Below are positions 1 through 19,124 of a DNA stretch of 64,000 nucleotides, piece by piece (position 1 is the first letter of the stretch; every line of letters starts with the position of its first letter). The translations under genes were made by a program, and so were the position numbers. The stretch spans positions 4,869,707 through 4,933,706 of the forward strand of contig NW_024724368.1 of the NCBI RefSeq assembly GCF_018991925.1. The letters run 5' to 3'. The notes beneath the pieces are model-generated. The model saw only the letters and a list, made by a program, of their open reading frames with translations. It did no database searches and was not told where the DNA came from. This DNA is from Homarus americanus (Eukaryota > Arthropoda > Malacostraca > Decapoda > Nephropidae).

Positions 1-246
1 TAGGGTAGGGTAGATTAAGCCAGGTCAGGGTAGATTATGTCAGGTCAGGTCAGGGTAGATTATGCCATGTCAAGGTAAATTAGATCAGGTCAGGTGAGGC
101 TGCATTAGGTTAGGCTACTTTAGGTTAGGTTTAGTTAGATTTGGTTAGATTGATTTAGCTTTGGTGATGTTAGGTTTGATTACATTTAAACTGCATTATA
201 TTAGGTTAGGTTAAATTAGAAGATTCAGAGGTTGGTTAGGTTAGAA
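1..246. repeat. Degenerate TTAGG-like repeat tract
   Basis: Irregular ggttaggtta, caggtcaggg and tagattatg words. This matches the reverse complement of about 31400-31650, so it is the outer part of the inverted brm 3'-end copy. The motif resembles the arthropod telomere repeat TTAGG, but it is interspersed and imperfect, so it is an interstitial simple repeat and not a telomere. A short continuation lies at 439-505. Confidence 0.7.
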
Positions 247-438
247 CAGGGGTCACCAAACTTTTTTCACAGTGGGCCGGATAACTGAAAGAATGACGAG
301 CGCGGGCCGCATAATCATTCTGTTCAATACTTGCAAGCCAGAACGAAAGCTCTGGTAACGTCAGAGCGTAGGCGGAGCTACCACGAGCCGGGGAAGGACT
401 TGGGATCCGGCCCGCGGGCCGTAGTTTGGTGACCCCTG
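247..438. mobile_element. hAT-type MITE, 192 bp
   Basis: The ends are a perfect 16-bp inverted repeat: CAGGGGTCACCAAACT at the left and its complement ending GACCCCTG at the right. The element is flanked by a perfect 8-bp direct repeat, ggttagaa (239-246 and 439-446), the target-site length of hAT transposons. There is no coding capacity, so it is non-autonomous. The homologous inverted copy near 31200 lacks the insert and shows an apparent empty site, so it inserted after the copies separated or is polymorphic. Its GC-rich interior contrasts with the flanks. Confidence 0.85.
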
Positions 439-705
439 GGTTAGAAGATAAAGAGGTTGGTTAGGTGAGGTTACATTGAGTGAAGTTCACTGGGGTTAGG
501 TTAAGTGGGAGTATTTAGCTAGTTATGTGGTTATCACGTACACACAGCCTTAACTAATACAGTATGTAGGTAGTTACGACACACACATGACCACACCATA
601 CACTAATCATCACAATATTTTAGAATCACAGACAGAGTTACTTAATACCCCCATCATTAATCCAAGCCTGAGAGCTAAACCTAACGACCACCTGCCCGTT
701 TTCAG

Positions 706-874
706 TACGAGGACGCTAACGACCTGCAGAGCGACTTTGTTCTCCTGTGTCGCAACGCCCAGGAGTACAACGAGGAGGCTTCTGTGATCTTTGAGGACTC
801 GATAATTATGCAGAGCGTCTTCTTCAACGCCAGGGAGCGCATGGAGGCAGAGGTTGATACTTTCCCTGAAGAAG
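706..874 (+). CDS. brm: brm bromodomain exon, plus-strand copy (intact)
   Basis: Acceptor ttttcag precedes 706 and donor gtacgt follows 874. The frame is open throughout and reads like the C-terminal half of the SMARCA4/Brahma bromodomain: [20 protein letters not shown], then [17 protein letters not shown]. The acetyl-lysine-binding Asn of the YN motif is present. It starts in phase 0 and ends with one spare base, as expected for brm exon 23. This is the inverted partner of 30610-30772, where the same exon is broken by small deletions. The preceding bromodomain exon would lie left of the window. Confidence 0.85.
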
Positions 875-1024
875 GTACGTCAGTCAGTCAGTCAGGGAGT
901 TGGTCAGTCAATCAGTAGTTCCTGTCAACAGTTTATATCCTGAAGAAAAATGGTAGAGTTATTGTTATGGTAGCTCAGTCAGTCAGTGGTGTTGTTATTA
1001 CTCAAGTATATTTTATTATTACAG

Positions 1025-1191
1025 AAGAGGAAGATGATGAAGAAGAAGAGGAAGACAGTAGAGGAAAGGAGGGGAAGAAAAATAAGAAGGATAAAAGCCG
1101 AGGCAGGAGGAAAAGAGTAAAATATGCCGATGATTCTGAGGATGTTGATGACGATGATGATGACGTGAGTAATAAAAAAGAAACAGAGTGA
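1025..1191 (+). CDS. brm: brm C-terminal exon, plus-strand copy
   Basis: Acceptor ttattacag precedes 1025. The first two bases complete a Glu codon with exon 706-874. The product is an acidic then basic tail (EEEDDEEEEEDSRGK, then RGRRKRVKYADD and an Asp run) ending VSNKKETE and TGA at 1189-1191. Acidic low-complexity tails are usual for SMARCA2/4 proteins. GAC followed by gtgagt at 1165 could instead be a donor to a further exon, but both copies keep the VS-KKETE ending, which favours a true stop. Confidence 0.7.
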
Positions 1192-3330
1192 AGCTTTTAA
1201 ATTAGCCCCTAAAAATGTAAGCAAAAAACGTAAACCAAAATGGGGTTAAAAATTGAGTGGAATTTTTTTTTCATCGCCAGTTTTTATTTTTATTATTATT
1301 ATTTTTATGCCGTTTGTGTTAGTTATTGTAGTAGTTAATTGTGTTTGTATTTATATATTAAGATAAATGTTTGGTTGTATCAGCAGCTCTATGTATGATG
1401 GTCTTACTGATTGAGAGAGGGAGGAGAGAGAGAGAGACTTTATAACCCAGTCTCAGCTTATGACTTTTGGGCTTTATAATAAAACAAACAGATATATGTT
1501 TAACTTTATATTTTTCTTAACATCTCATCATGATCTACAATATGTGGTGCAGTATGTGGTACAGTATGTGGTACAGTATGTGGTACAGTATATAGTACAG
1601 TATATATATGGTACAGTATATGGTACAATACAATACAACTTTTCCACTCAAAAAAACTCCTCTATAAGTTTTCTTTTGTGTGAGTCAAGTTATTTTTTAT
1701 TATATTATTTTTAATAGGTTTTACTTTTAATGAAACTTCCTTAAAATTAAAAACCAAAAACCCCCCCAAAATTTAATTATATTTCTATCAATGAATATTT
1801 TCCACAGTCATTAATTATAATTTTTCCTTTGTGTTCCCACCATACATGAGACCTTATTATGTTCATCAAGTTATACCATTAGATAATATTCTTTAACTAG
1901 TGGTAAAATATCTCTTCTGTCACACACCATTATAGTTTGTACACCCGGTGAGCTGTCTTATTTAATCTCTCTGTTTAGTGATTTTGTTTTTTTTTTATAC
2001 CTTTTCAGTGATGTGTGTTTGTCTGGCATCGGGTTGAAGATGTGAGAGATCGAGGCAGAGTTTACTGTCGGCTTGATTATTTAAGATCTTGAAGTAATGT
2101 AATAATTTAAAATGATCTCATCTCTAGAGTTCTGTCCTCTCAGAAGTTATTGTCAAGGAAACTATAAAATTGTCCTCTGTCAGAAATTATTATCAAGGAA
2201 ACTTGCAATGAAGGATCATTGTAGGTATACCAAGTCCTTGATATAATTTTAGCAGAGAAAGTATACAAGGCACGAATGAGGGGTGACAGCTGTGAGTCCT
2301 GGAGCAAGGAACATTGTTTACTAAAATGTCTCGCGGAACTTAACACTTAATTACGTATGTTTTGTTATGACGCGTACATAATGTAGGGTAGGGTAGCACC
2401 AGTTGGGGGTGGGATGATTATCTTGTATACTAAAACAGACTTAGTAGAATGTTGATGAAATAGTGTTGTGAGATTGTCTGGTACTAGTTGTTGTTCATGA
2501 CTTTTTCTCGTGAAGTAATGTTTAGAATTATTTAATATATTTGGTGTAGTGTTAATAGTCCCCAGGTTATGTGTACACTATATAGCTTGATGTAAAGAGG
2601 ACTTAAGTGACGCCTCTTACAAGTGGTGCAAATAATCTTTTAAAGTGGTGCAAATTATTATTATATTTTTATTTTTTTACTTCTTTTTTTCTCTTTAGGA
2701 TATAGATAAGTTTAATTATACTGATTCTATTAAATAAAAAAAATAGCTAATAAAGGCAGAGTGGAGAATTGATCAATAAACAATAATAGCTAATAGAAAC
2801 AGGTGAAGAATTGATCAAAAGAGAGATGTTTCTTTACGATCTACCCCTTACCTTAATCCGAGAGAGAGAGAGAGAGAGAGGCATCTGATCTCTCATTCCT
2901 CATAGACATTCCGATGTTATGATATACGTTGGTAAAGTAATGGCTGCTGTAGAGTTTGTCGGTGAGTCTCATTAAATTAATCGTAAAACATTTTGCTGTG
3001 AAATTAACTCTACATATTTAATTTAACTCTACATATTTAAATTAACTCTACATATATAAATTAACTCTACATAATTAATTTAACCCTACATATTTAAATT
3101 AATTCTACATATTTAAATTAACTCTACGTATTTAAATTAACTGTATGTATTTAAATGTCAGAATATTGTGGTAGAAGTAGTTATACACAATATAGTCTTT
3201 TACTTAAATAAAAAAAGATCAAAGGTTTTCTTCTTTTTTGGGGCTTAAAGGCAAAAAAAATTATACTGGAATGGTGGTGATGGTATTATATTATGGTGTA
3301 GGAATGAAAGAATTTGTTTGTGGTCGTCCC
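1192..3330 (+). other. Downstream/3'UTR region of the plus-strand brm copy
   Basis: AT-rich non-coding sequence with no further exon seen. It aligns along its length with the reverse complement of about 30247-28186. Landmarks include tandem tatgtggtacag units (1545-1630), a gagaga run (2860-2880) and tatttaaattaactctaca units (3005-3150). It probably contains the brm 3'UTR, but I could not place a polyadenylation site. Confidence 0.5.
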
Positions 3331-3815
3331 ATCTTGGGATAAACTGTACTGTCTGATACACAGTCACTTACCTACAGTTACTGGTTGTGGGATAAACTGT
3401 ACTGTCTGATACACAGTCACTTAACTACAGTTCTGGTTGTGGGATAAACTGTACTGTCTGATACACAGTCACTTACCTACAGTTCTGGTTGTGGGATAAA
3501 CTGTACTGTCTGATACACAGTCACTTAACTACAGTTCTGGTTGTGGGATAAACTGTACTGTCTGATACACAGTCACTTAACTACAGTTCTGGTTGTGGGA
3601 TAAACTGTACTGTCTGATACACAGTCACTTACCTACAGTTCTGGTTGTGGGATAAACTGTACTGTCTGATACACAGTCACTTACCTACAGTTCTGGTTGT
3701 GGGATAAATTGTACTTTCTGATACACAGTCACTTAACTACAGTTCTGGTTGTGGGATAAATTGTACTGTCTGATACACAATCACTTACCTACAGTTCTGG
3801 TTGTGGGATAAATGG
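3331..3815. repeat. 52-bp minisatellite
   Basis: About nine head-to-tail units of 52 bp starting gggataaactgtactgtctg, continuing atacacagtcacttacctac and ending agttctggttgt. The reverse complement forms the array at 27616-28185. Copy number and unit length differ between the two, as expected for a variable array at the edge of the inverted copy. Confidence 0.9.
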
Positions 3816-3852
3816 CACAATAAAAGCAATAATAAGACAAAGCAGAAAATGC

Positions 3853-4010
3853 TCACTTCCACAGCAGGTATCTTGAGAGCCACTGATTCTTTGAAGCAGA
3901 CTGAGCATTGGTGAAGATCCAGTGTTTGCCATTTAATATGGAATCCTTAGTACATGACTCAGTGATGGGGCTGAGTAGCTCATCCAACTCATGAATGGTA
4001 AAGCCCCAGG
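3853..4010 (-). other. Short open reading fragment, unrecognised
   Basis: Read on the minus strand this gives about 50 codons (HELDELLSPITESCTKDS, then WIFTNAQSASKNQWLSRYL) ending in a stop just before the 52-bp array. The composition is protein-like, unlike the neighbouring minisatellites, so it may be the tail of a mobile-element ORF. I do not recognise a family and cannot assign a function. Confidence 0.3.
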
Positions 4011-4017
4011 AGACGGT

Positions 4018-4795
4018 AGGTTTCCGCCTCAGAATACAGTAGGATTCTGCCTCAGAATACGGTAGGATTCTCTTAGAATAGGGTAGGATTCTGCCCCAGG
4101 AGATGGTAGGATTCCGCCTCAGAATACGGTAGGATTCCGCCTCAATACTGTAGGATTCTGCCCCAGAAGTCGGTAGCATCCCGCTCCAGGAGATGGTAGG
4201 ATTCCGCCTCAGAATACGGTAGGATTCCACCCCAGAAGACGGTAGGATTCCGTCCCAGAATAGGGTAGGAATCTGCCCCAGAAGACGGAAGGATTCCGCC
4301 TCAGAATACGGTAGATTCTGCCTCAGAATACTGTAGGATTCCGCCTCAGAAAACAGTAGGATTCCGCCTCAGAATGTGGTAGGATTCCGCCTCAGAATGT
4401 GGTAGGATTCCGTCCCAGACTAGGGTAGGATTCTGCCTCAAAAGACGGTAGGATTCCGCTCCAGGAGACGGTAGGATTCCGCCTCAGAATGCGGTAGCAT
4501 TCCGTCCCAAAATAGGGTAGAATTGTGCCCCAGAGGACTTTAGGATTCCTCCCCAGAATACGGCAGGATTCTGCCCCAGGAGAAGGTAGGATTCCGCCTC
4601 AGAATACGGTAGAATTCCACTCTAAGAAACGATAGGATTCCGCAACAGAATACAGTAGGATTCCACCTCAGAATACAGTAGGAGTCCGCCTCAGAATATG
4701 GTAGAATTCTGTACCAGGATCGGGTATGATTCTTCCCCAGAAGACTGTAGGATTCCACCTGAGAATGCAGTAGGATTCTGCCTCAGAATACTGTA
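4018..4795. repeat. 23-bp minisatellite (gtaggattccgcctcagaata)
   Basis: About 33 imperfect units of 22-24 bp built on gtaggattccgcctcagaat. Variants (ccaggagacg, agaatagg, ccagaagac) alternate. The open frames across it (for example ESYRILRRNP) are read-throughs of the repeat, not genes. It has no equivalent in the right palindrome arm because that arm ends at the N gap. Confidence 0.9.
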
Positions 4796-4799
4796 GATC

Positions 4800-5460
4800 T
4801 GCCATCTATACTTCTTGTATTTAATAGCGGTCAGTATTTTCTCCGTACTATCATACGTTTCTTTCACACCTACAGAATGCGCAACTGGAACTGAGGGCTT
4901 CTGGTTCCCATTATGCAACAATACTGCTTTCAAACTAAACTTGGAGGAATCTACGAAAAGCCGCCATTCCTTTGGGTCATGTTTTTCTCCCAACTCTGAC
5001 ATCAGTCCATCTACATCGGTACACACACACGGAGGGAATCCTGCAAACTGTATAATGAATGTTGAGTAAACACTGAGGAGCTCGGGCACAGGAGCTCTGA
5101 GGAACTTGGGACGGTGGAGGAGGTGGAAACGGAAATTGGAGGATTTGACAGCTTCACTGACATGTGTTTTCCAATTTAGTTTGTTATCTATAGTGGCGCT
5201 AAGGAGCTTAGTGGAGTCTACAACCTGGAGTGTGTTGGGGCCTAAAGTAATAGAAGGGGGTGGGACAACGTCAGAGAAGAGGTTGATGTACATAACCATG
5301 GTCTTGGTATGGTTGATGGTGACATGGTTGTTGGTGGAGGGCGGTGTAGTTGGGAGCTGAATTGTTGACACTGATCTCAATGGTGGAGTCGTCGACATAT
5401 TTCCAGCGAGCAAGGGTTTCTCTTAGGGCATCTGTACTGCGCACATCATAGTCATTCCTA
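4800..5460 (-). pseudogene. Non-LTR reverse transcriptase fragment fused to a repeat-type segment
   Basis: On the minus strand the catalytic motif KYVDDSTIEISV appears near 5400. It is followed, after a frame change, by NHTKTMVMYINLFSD, VVDSTKLLSATIDNKLNWK and HRPKFLRAPVPELLSVYSTF. This is the palm-to-thumb region of a non-LTR retrotransposon polymerase. The same frame then runs into EWRLFVDSSKFSLKAVLLHN and VAHSVGVKETYDSTEKILTA, a segment I associate with arthropod repeat-encoded proteins. A frame break and missing N-terminal domains make it a dead fragment. The 5' part recurs in mirror image at 15990-16239. Confidence 0.75.
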
Positions 5461-6256
5461 AAAAAAAACCCTCTAATTCATATTACGCTACATAACATTC
5501 AAATCCACCGCGCTTGTAGAATTTCAGAAAACGGGAAACATTGTTAAAGGATAACTCGCCTACTCAATGTTACTGAATCATTTGTTAAATTGTACCCAGG
5601 TACGGTTATATAATATTACTTGTATGTATTCACAGCATTAAGGAGAACTCTAAGGTATCTATAAGAGGATTGGGAAAGTCCAGTTGATCCGGACTAGTGC
5701 ACTTTAGGACGAAGTGTAGATCGTGGTTTGAAGGTCATACTATTTACGTCTGTTAACGTTTAGCGAACAAAACTTCTGCAGATATTATATGAAAATACAT
5801 GAGAACCATGATCTGGAAAAAGGATAAATATCAGAACGATGTGAGGTGTTGGAAGTGACCCAGAAACTATACTTGAAAGGAAATATCTTGTATGCATCGG
5901 TGTGAACTTAATACACCTCATATCCTCGGGTGACGTATACCCACGACATGTAGAGTGATCAGAGAATCTTATGTCTGTGTTCAAATAGTGCAATGTGTGA
6001 GAGGAGGATCCCTAATTACAGTTTTAAGTGAAGTGGATAAACCCACGCTATGAACATTCAGCTTTTGTTTTAGGGTGGCATCCTTTGTGCCCGGCCTACA
6101 GGTGTGAGTTGAATGATATAGCCCAATTGATTTCCCCAAGAATGGTCAAACCTGAACCGTATTCTAGTATGTAAGTTAGGATTAAAATATGTATTTATAA
6201 GACATGAGGTTACAATGTACAGGAAAGTGTTCATGTGAGAACCATAAGAAATCAAA

Positions 6257-6258
<2 letters not shown>

Positions 6259-6349
<91 letters not shown>

Positions 6350-6529
6350 TTATATATATATATATTTATATATATATATATTTATATATTTATATATATA
6401 TATTTATATATTTATATATATATATATTTATATATTTATATATATATATATTTATATATATATATATTTATATATATATATATTTATATATATATATATT
6501 TATATATATATATATTTATATATATATAT
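6259..6529. repeat. (AT)n microsatellite with TTTA interruptions
   Basis: About 270 bp of alternating AT, pure at first and then interrupted by regular attta steps. Its mirror in the other arm is 14860-15191, where the interruptions fall in different places. The long IYIYIY frames here are artefacts of the repeat. Confidence 0.97.
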
Positions 6530-6872
6530 GCTGCTGCTGTATGTATATATAAAACATGCAGAAGCAGTCAACATGATTTGAGGTAATGGCATGTGTACAA
6601 GCTGGGAAAATTTTGTAATTAAGAAGATTTGTAACCAGGTGAGAAGGCCGGGTCACCTGACCATCTGACCTGACCACCAACCGTTGTGTGCTATTTAAAG
6701 ATTAGTAGGGTCATTACCTAATACCTGACCATTGTGGACCTCGTCTCACCCTCCTCTGTATATATACACCTTGGTTTGTATTTCTCTCTCTAGTCTGTAC
6801 TCACCCCTGAAGATGTGAATTACACGAAAGCGCTTAGGAACTTCGTTTTTTCTTCTTTCCTTGTGGTTATCA

Positions 6873-14550
<7,678 letters not shown>

Positions 14551-14852
14551 AACTATGAAAGAAGAAACACGAAGTTCTAAGCTGCTTATGTACTCCACAT
14601 TCCTTCTAGGGTGAGTACAGACTAAAGAGAATTACAAACCAAGGTGTATATATACAGAGGAGGGTGAAACGAGGTCCACAATGGTCAGGTATTAGGTAAT
14701 GAGCCTACTAATCTTTAAATAGCACACAATGGTTGGTGGTCAGGTCAGAGAGTAAGGTGACCCAACCTTCTCACCTGGTTACAAATCTTCTTAATTACAA
14801 AATTTTCCAGTTTGTACATGCCATTACTCAAATTCATGTTGACTGCTTCGGT

Positions 14853-15194
<342 letters not shown>

Positions 15195-15989
15195 TTTGAT
15201 TTCTTATGGTTCTCACATGAACACTTTCCTGTACATTGTAACCTCATGTCTTATAAATACATATTTTAATCCTAACTTACATACTAGAATACGGTTCAGG
15301 TTTGACCATTCTTGGGGAAATCAATTGGGCTATATCATTCAACTCACACCTGTAGGCCGGGCACAAAGGATGCCACCCTAAAACAAAAGCTGAATGTTCA
15401 TAGCGTGGGTTTATCCACTTCACTTAAAACTGTAATTAGGGATCCTCCTCTCACACATTGCACTATTTGAACACAGACATAAGATTCTCTGATCACTCTA
15501 CATGTCGTGGGTATACGTCACCCGAGGATATGAGGTGTATTAAGTTCACACCGATGCATACAAGATATTTCCTTTCAAGTATAGTTTCTGGGTCACTTCC
15601 AACACCTCACATCGTTCTGATATTTATCCTTTTTCCAGATCATGGTTCTCATGTATTTTCATATAATATCTGCAGAAGTTTTGTTCGCTAAACGTTAACA
15701 GACGTAAATAGTATGACCTTCAAACCACGATCTACACTTCGTCCTAAAGTGCACTAGTCCGGATCAACTGGACTTTCCCAATCCTCTTATAGATACCTTA
15801 GAGTTCTCCTTAATGCTGTGAATACATACAAGTAATATTATATAACCGTACCTGGGTACAATTTAACAAATGATTCAGTAACATTGAGTAGGCGAGTTAT
15901 CCTTTAACAATGTTTCCCGTTTTCTGAAATTCTACAAGCGCGGTGGATTTGAATGTTATGTAGCGTAATATGAATTAGAGGGTTTTTTT

Positions 15990-16239
15990 TTAGGAATGAC
16001 TATGATGTGCGCAGTACAGATGCCCTAAGAGAAACCCTTGCTCGCTGGAAATATGTCGACGACTCCACCATTGAGATCAGTGTCAACAATTCAGCTCCCA
16101 ACTACACCGCCCTCCACCAACAACCATGTCACCATCAACCATACCAAGACCATGGTTATGTACATCAACCTCTTCTCTGACGTTGTCCCACCCCCTTCTA
16201 TTACTTTAGGCCCCAACACACTCCAGGTTGTAGACTCCA
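15990..16239 (+). pseudogene. Reverse transcriptase fragment, truncated by the gap
   Basis: Mirror of the fragment at 5212-5460: the YVDD-containing segment, then NHTKTMVMYINLFSD to TLQVVDS, where the N run begins. The downstream RT thumb sequence seen in the left arm is missing here, so it either lies in the gap or the palindrome stops there. Confidence 0.7.
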
Positions 16240-16339
16240 NNNNNNNNNNNNNNNNNNNNNNNNNNNNNNNNNNNNNNNNNNNNNNNNNNNNNNNNNNNNN
16301 NNNNNNNNNNNNNNNNNNNNNNNNNNNNNNNNNNNNNNN
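16240..16339. other. Assembly gap, 100 N
   Basis: Exactly 100 N, the conventional size for a gap of unknown length. It falls at the edge of the palindrome, so the joint between the palindrome and the right-hand sequence is not established by sequence. Confidence 1.
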
Positions 16340-17760
16340 GTGAATCCGATGCACAGCTCTGGAAGGACTGGTTTGCTGCTAGCAGAATCCATCAATGGAT
16401 CTACTAATAGCCAGGAAAAATAGCCACTACATAATTTATGGTGCCAAAAGATGCTTGCTCTATGATCAACTAGCAGGAAACCCATTAACCTGTATGCAAC
16501 ATGGATGACCATGCCAAGAAGCAAATCAATGTTTTCACAGCATTCATGAAAAAAGTACAAAGTATTTAACAGCCCTCACGCTGAAATGATTCGTACAAAC
16601 ATAAAACTCAAGCCTGTAACTCCAAAATAGAGACGCAGTAACGACAAAAGCACCGAACGTACATCAAAAACTTTTGTCAGCCCAGGTCCCTACCTGATTA
16701 AAGGAAAAGAACATGGAAACAAATTTCATGTAGTTGACCCAACGACAAATGTCACTGACATAGTTCATGTAGATAATGATAAAAGTTAGCAGACACTTAG
16801 GTAGGGACCCCACGTCCGTTAATTAACAGCCTACTTTCTACTACGACAGTTGCTCAACACAAACAATACATCACAACAATAGACAATAACATCATCAAAA
16901 ACCGTGATCAGCAAACAAAACATTAATTATCCACCTTTCATAGGCATGGCTTGATATCGCTATCTCTGGCATGGAACGCCAGGCAACAGCTGCATCCCCA
17001 GCAAAACATCATCAAAGTCCAAAGCTTTAGCTGCCCCACTGAGCAAAAGTGGTAGGAAGATGTCGTAACCGGTCAAGTACCAGCACCAAAGTTTAGTGAT
17101 ATATGCCTGAGTCAAGAAGGTCCACATTGAAACAGCTATAAGTACACAAGATCTCAAACAACAGTCTACCATTCCACTTCATAACGCCTATATATGCTCC
17201 ACTCAAATGTGTATGCATCTTTGGAGGAAAGCTGCCCACGACTCCTGAAGACGCTCAGAACAATGTCTATTCTCATAAAAACCGTAGTCTATTTAATTTT
17301 GTCGAGTTATTAAGTAACACCCTATTTGGTACGGCAACCGCAGAAGATGAAGCAACCTGAAACGAATGAACGTCTTAAACAGCAGCAAAAAGTAATCAAC
17401 TAACATGCATGCAACTGAAGCCTCTGTGCAAGCTACTCAGCACCAATGGATCAGCTCATAGCCGATCTAGTGAATGGCCTAATATGTAGAGATGCAATAA
17501 CTATTGCCAGTTGGGTTTACTATTGCTGTTTTACATATAGCTCACGGTTTCGTTTTACTAATGATACCGCTGACAGAAATAGTCCAGGTATGAATCCCTG
17601 GAAGGATCTCATTTACCTAACAAGAGTAGTGTGGCAACTTGGTATAATATCCGCTGCAGTACCTGTGTATATTATTATTAGTAGTTTATATATGCACAAA
17701 AAATGAAGGTCAGATTTGAGTCAAAACACCAAAAGTACACACGAAAGAAAACTTATTCTT
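16340..17760 (+). pseudogene. Degenerate retroelement remnant
   Basis: Plus-strand frames with stops read like the end of an LTR-retrotransposon pol region. AEMIRTNIKLKPVTPK lies around 16580-16630. PGPYLIKGKEHGNKFHVVDP then TTNVTDIVHVDND lies around 16680-16790, reminiscent of the post-integrase tail. An 86-codon open frame (17446-17706, MDQLIADLVNGLICRDA, with hydrophobic segments WVYYCCF and LGIISAAVPVYIIIS) follows. I cannot assign it. Everything is short or broken, so I treat it as decayed. Confidence 0.4.
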
Positions 17761-19124
17761 ATACCAAAAAAGCCAACCCACCAAACTTAACCTAACTTTA
17801 TAGGAAATGAAGAGAGAAAAACACGGGCTTAGTGAGAGTATAACTCAGGTAAACATGGCCTGCGGACAGTCAATGGATTAACCTTCCTTGTCAGAAAGTA
17901 AAAATTCACCTAGAATCTTTTTCTTGTAATAAACAACAGAAATATGGTTAGCTATCATGACTTTTGTTATAGAGGATAATAAATAAATATAGTATGTCTA
18001 CCTGTGCTTGACGACTCCACTACTCTGTGCTTGATGACCCCACACCCAGTGCTTATCGACGACCCAAATAATTCAATAAATAATCCACAAATTCCGTTTT
18101 ATTCGCCAATAATATTATTATATATATAATAAGCACTTGGCATTATAATTATTATATATCTGATATAATATTATATTAAATGTGTTAACAAGGGCTCAGC
18201 AGTTGCTTCCTGGACTGGGTCAAAATGGTTCTTACACCTAAGTCCGCTATGTTTAAGCCTATTTCAGGTACGAGGTTTGGCACCTGGCCTCACGCACCTA
18301 AAACAAAAATAAAAGTTTATATTTCATTTAATCTGTACATTATTGTATAATAGAATGTGTTTGGGTATTAAGATAGAATAAAAAAATATGTTTTATTTCA
18401 TGGATATCCTTACATTAATGCTGGACTATTGTGAGATACTTACTGTACTTATTTTGAGAAAGTTATATTTGGCTCTAGAGATGGAGGAATGATGTGGAAT
18501 TATTTAAATGTATGCAGAGTTCCATATAAAATGGCACAATTGGAGATGCACAATGATACTATTGAACAAACATTACTGTAGACAGTAATATATATGTGTG
18601 TGAGAACAATGTTCATGATAGTAGGAACAGGAAAAAACATAAATAAGGAAGAGGGTCTGTTCCAGTGATGAGTAGAAGCATAGTACAGAAGTAGGGGAGA
18701 GGATATCCCAGATGGAAGGATAAGGCGAGGGCTGAAAATAAAAGTGGGGGAAATGGACATCCTGAAAGCAAGTGTGTGCATGTAAATATGAAGGCACAGT
18801 ACAGCATAGTTATATTTCAGGAGGGACGTTTTGTTAGATTGTATGAAGCGATAAGATATAACTCAACTTTTGAAGAACACATCTTTCTTATAGGAGTGAA
18901 TGCTGTGGGTAATAACGAATGAAGAGTATTTACAATATTTGTTACACTGCTATTAGTAAACGATCGAAAATTAATATCTACTAAATTTATCAGTAATGCG
19001 ACATTTATGGAGACAATAACTGATAAAGACTGATCCTCAGTTCTAACATCTTCACTTATACACAGACTTATCCCTACAGCAGTAGAGAGTACTTTAATTT
19101 AGTACAGGTACTGTACTGTATATT
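17761..19124. other. Intergenic sequence, no gene seen
   Basis: AT-rich sequence with stops in all frames. The longest open frames (around 18500-18800, minus) are hydrophobic, overlap in three frames and have no recognisable motif. A short tandem of ttgacgactccac / ttgatgacccca words lies at 18008-18070. Confidence 0.5.

Noticed and set aside
1..500. Possible true telomere at the window start
   Set aside because: Repeats are irregular, interrupted by a MITE, and match an intronic region of brm.
16340..17760. Possible intact retroviral-type envelope or polymerase gene
   Set aside because: Frames are short and broken, and no catalytic motif could be confirmed, so only a decayed remnant is reported.
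18500..18807. Three overlapping hydrophobic minus frames
   Set aside because: Mutually overlapping, no motif, AT-rich background.
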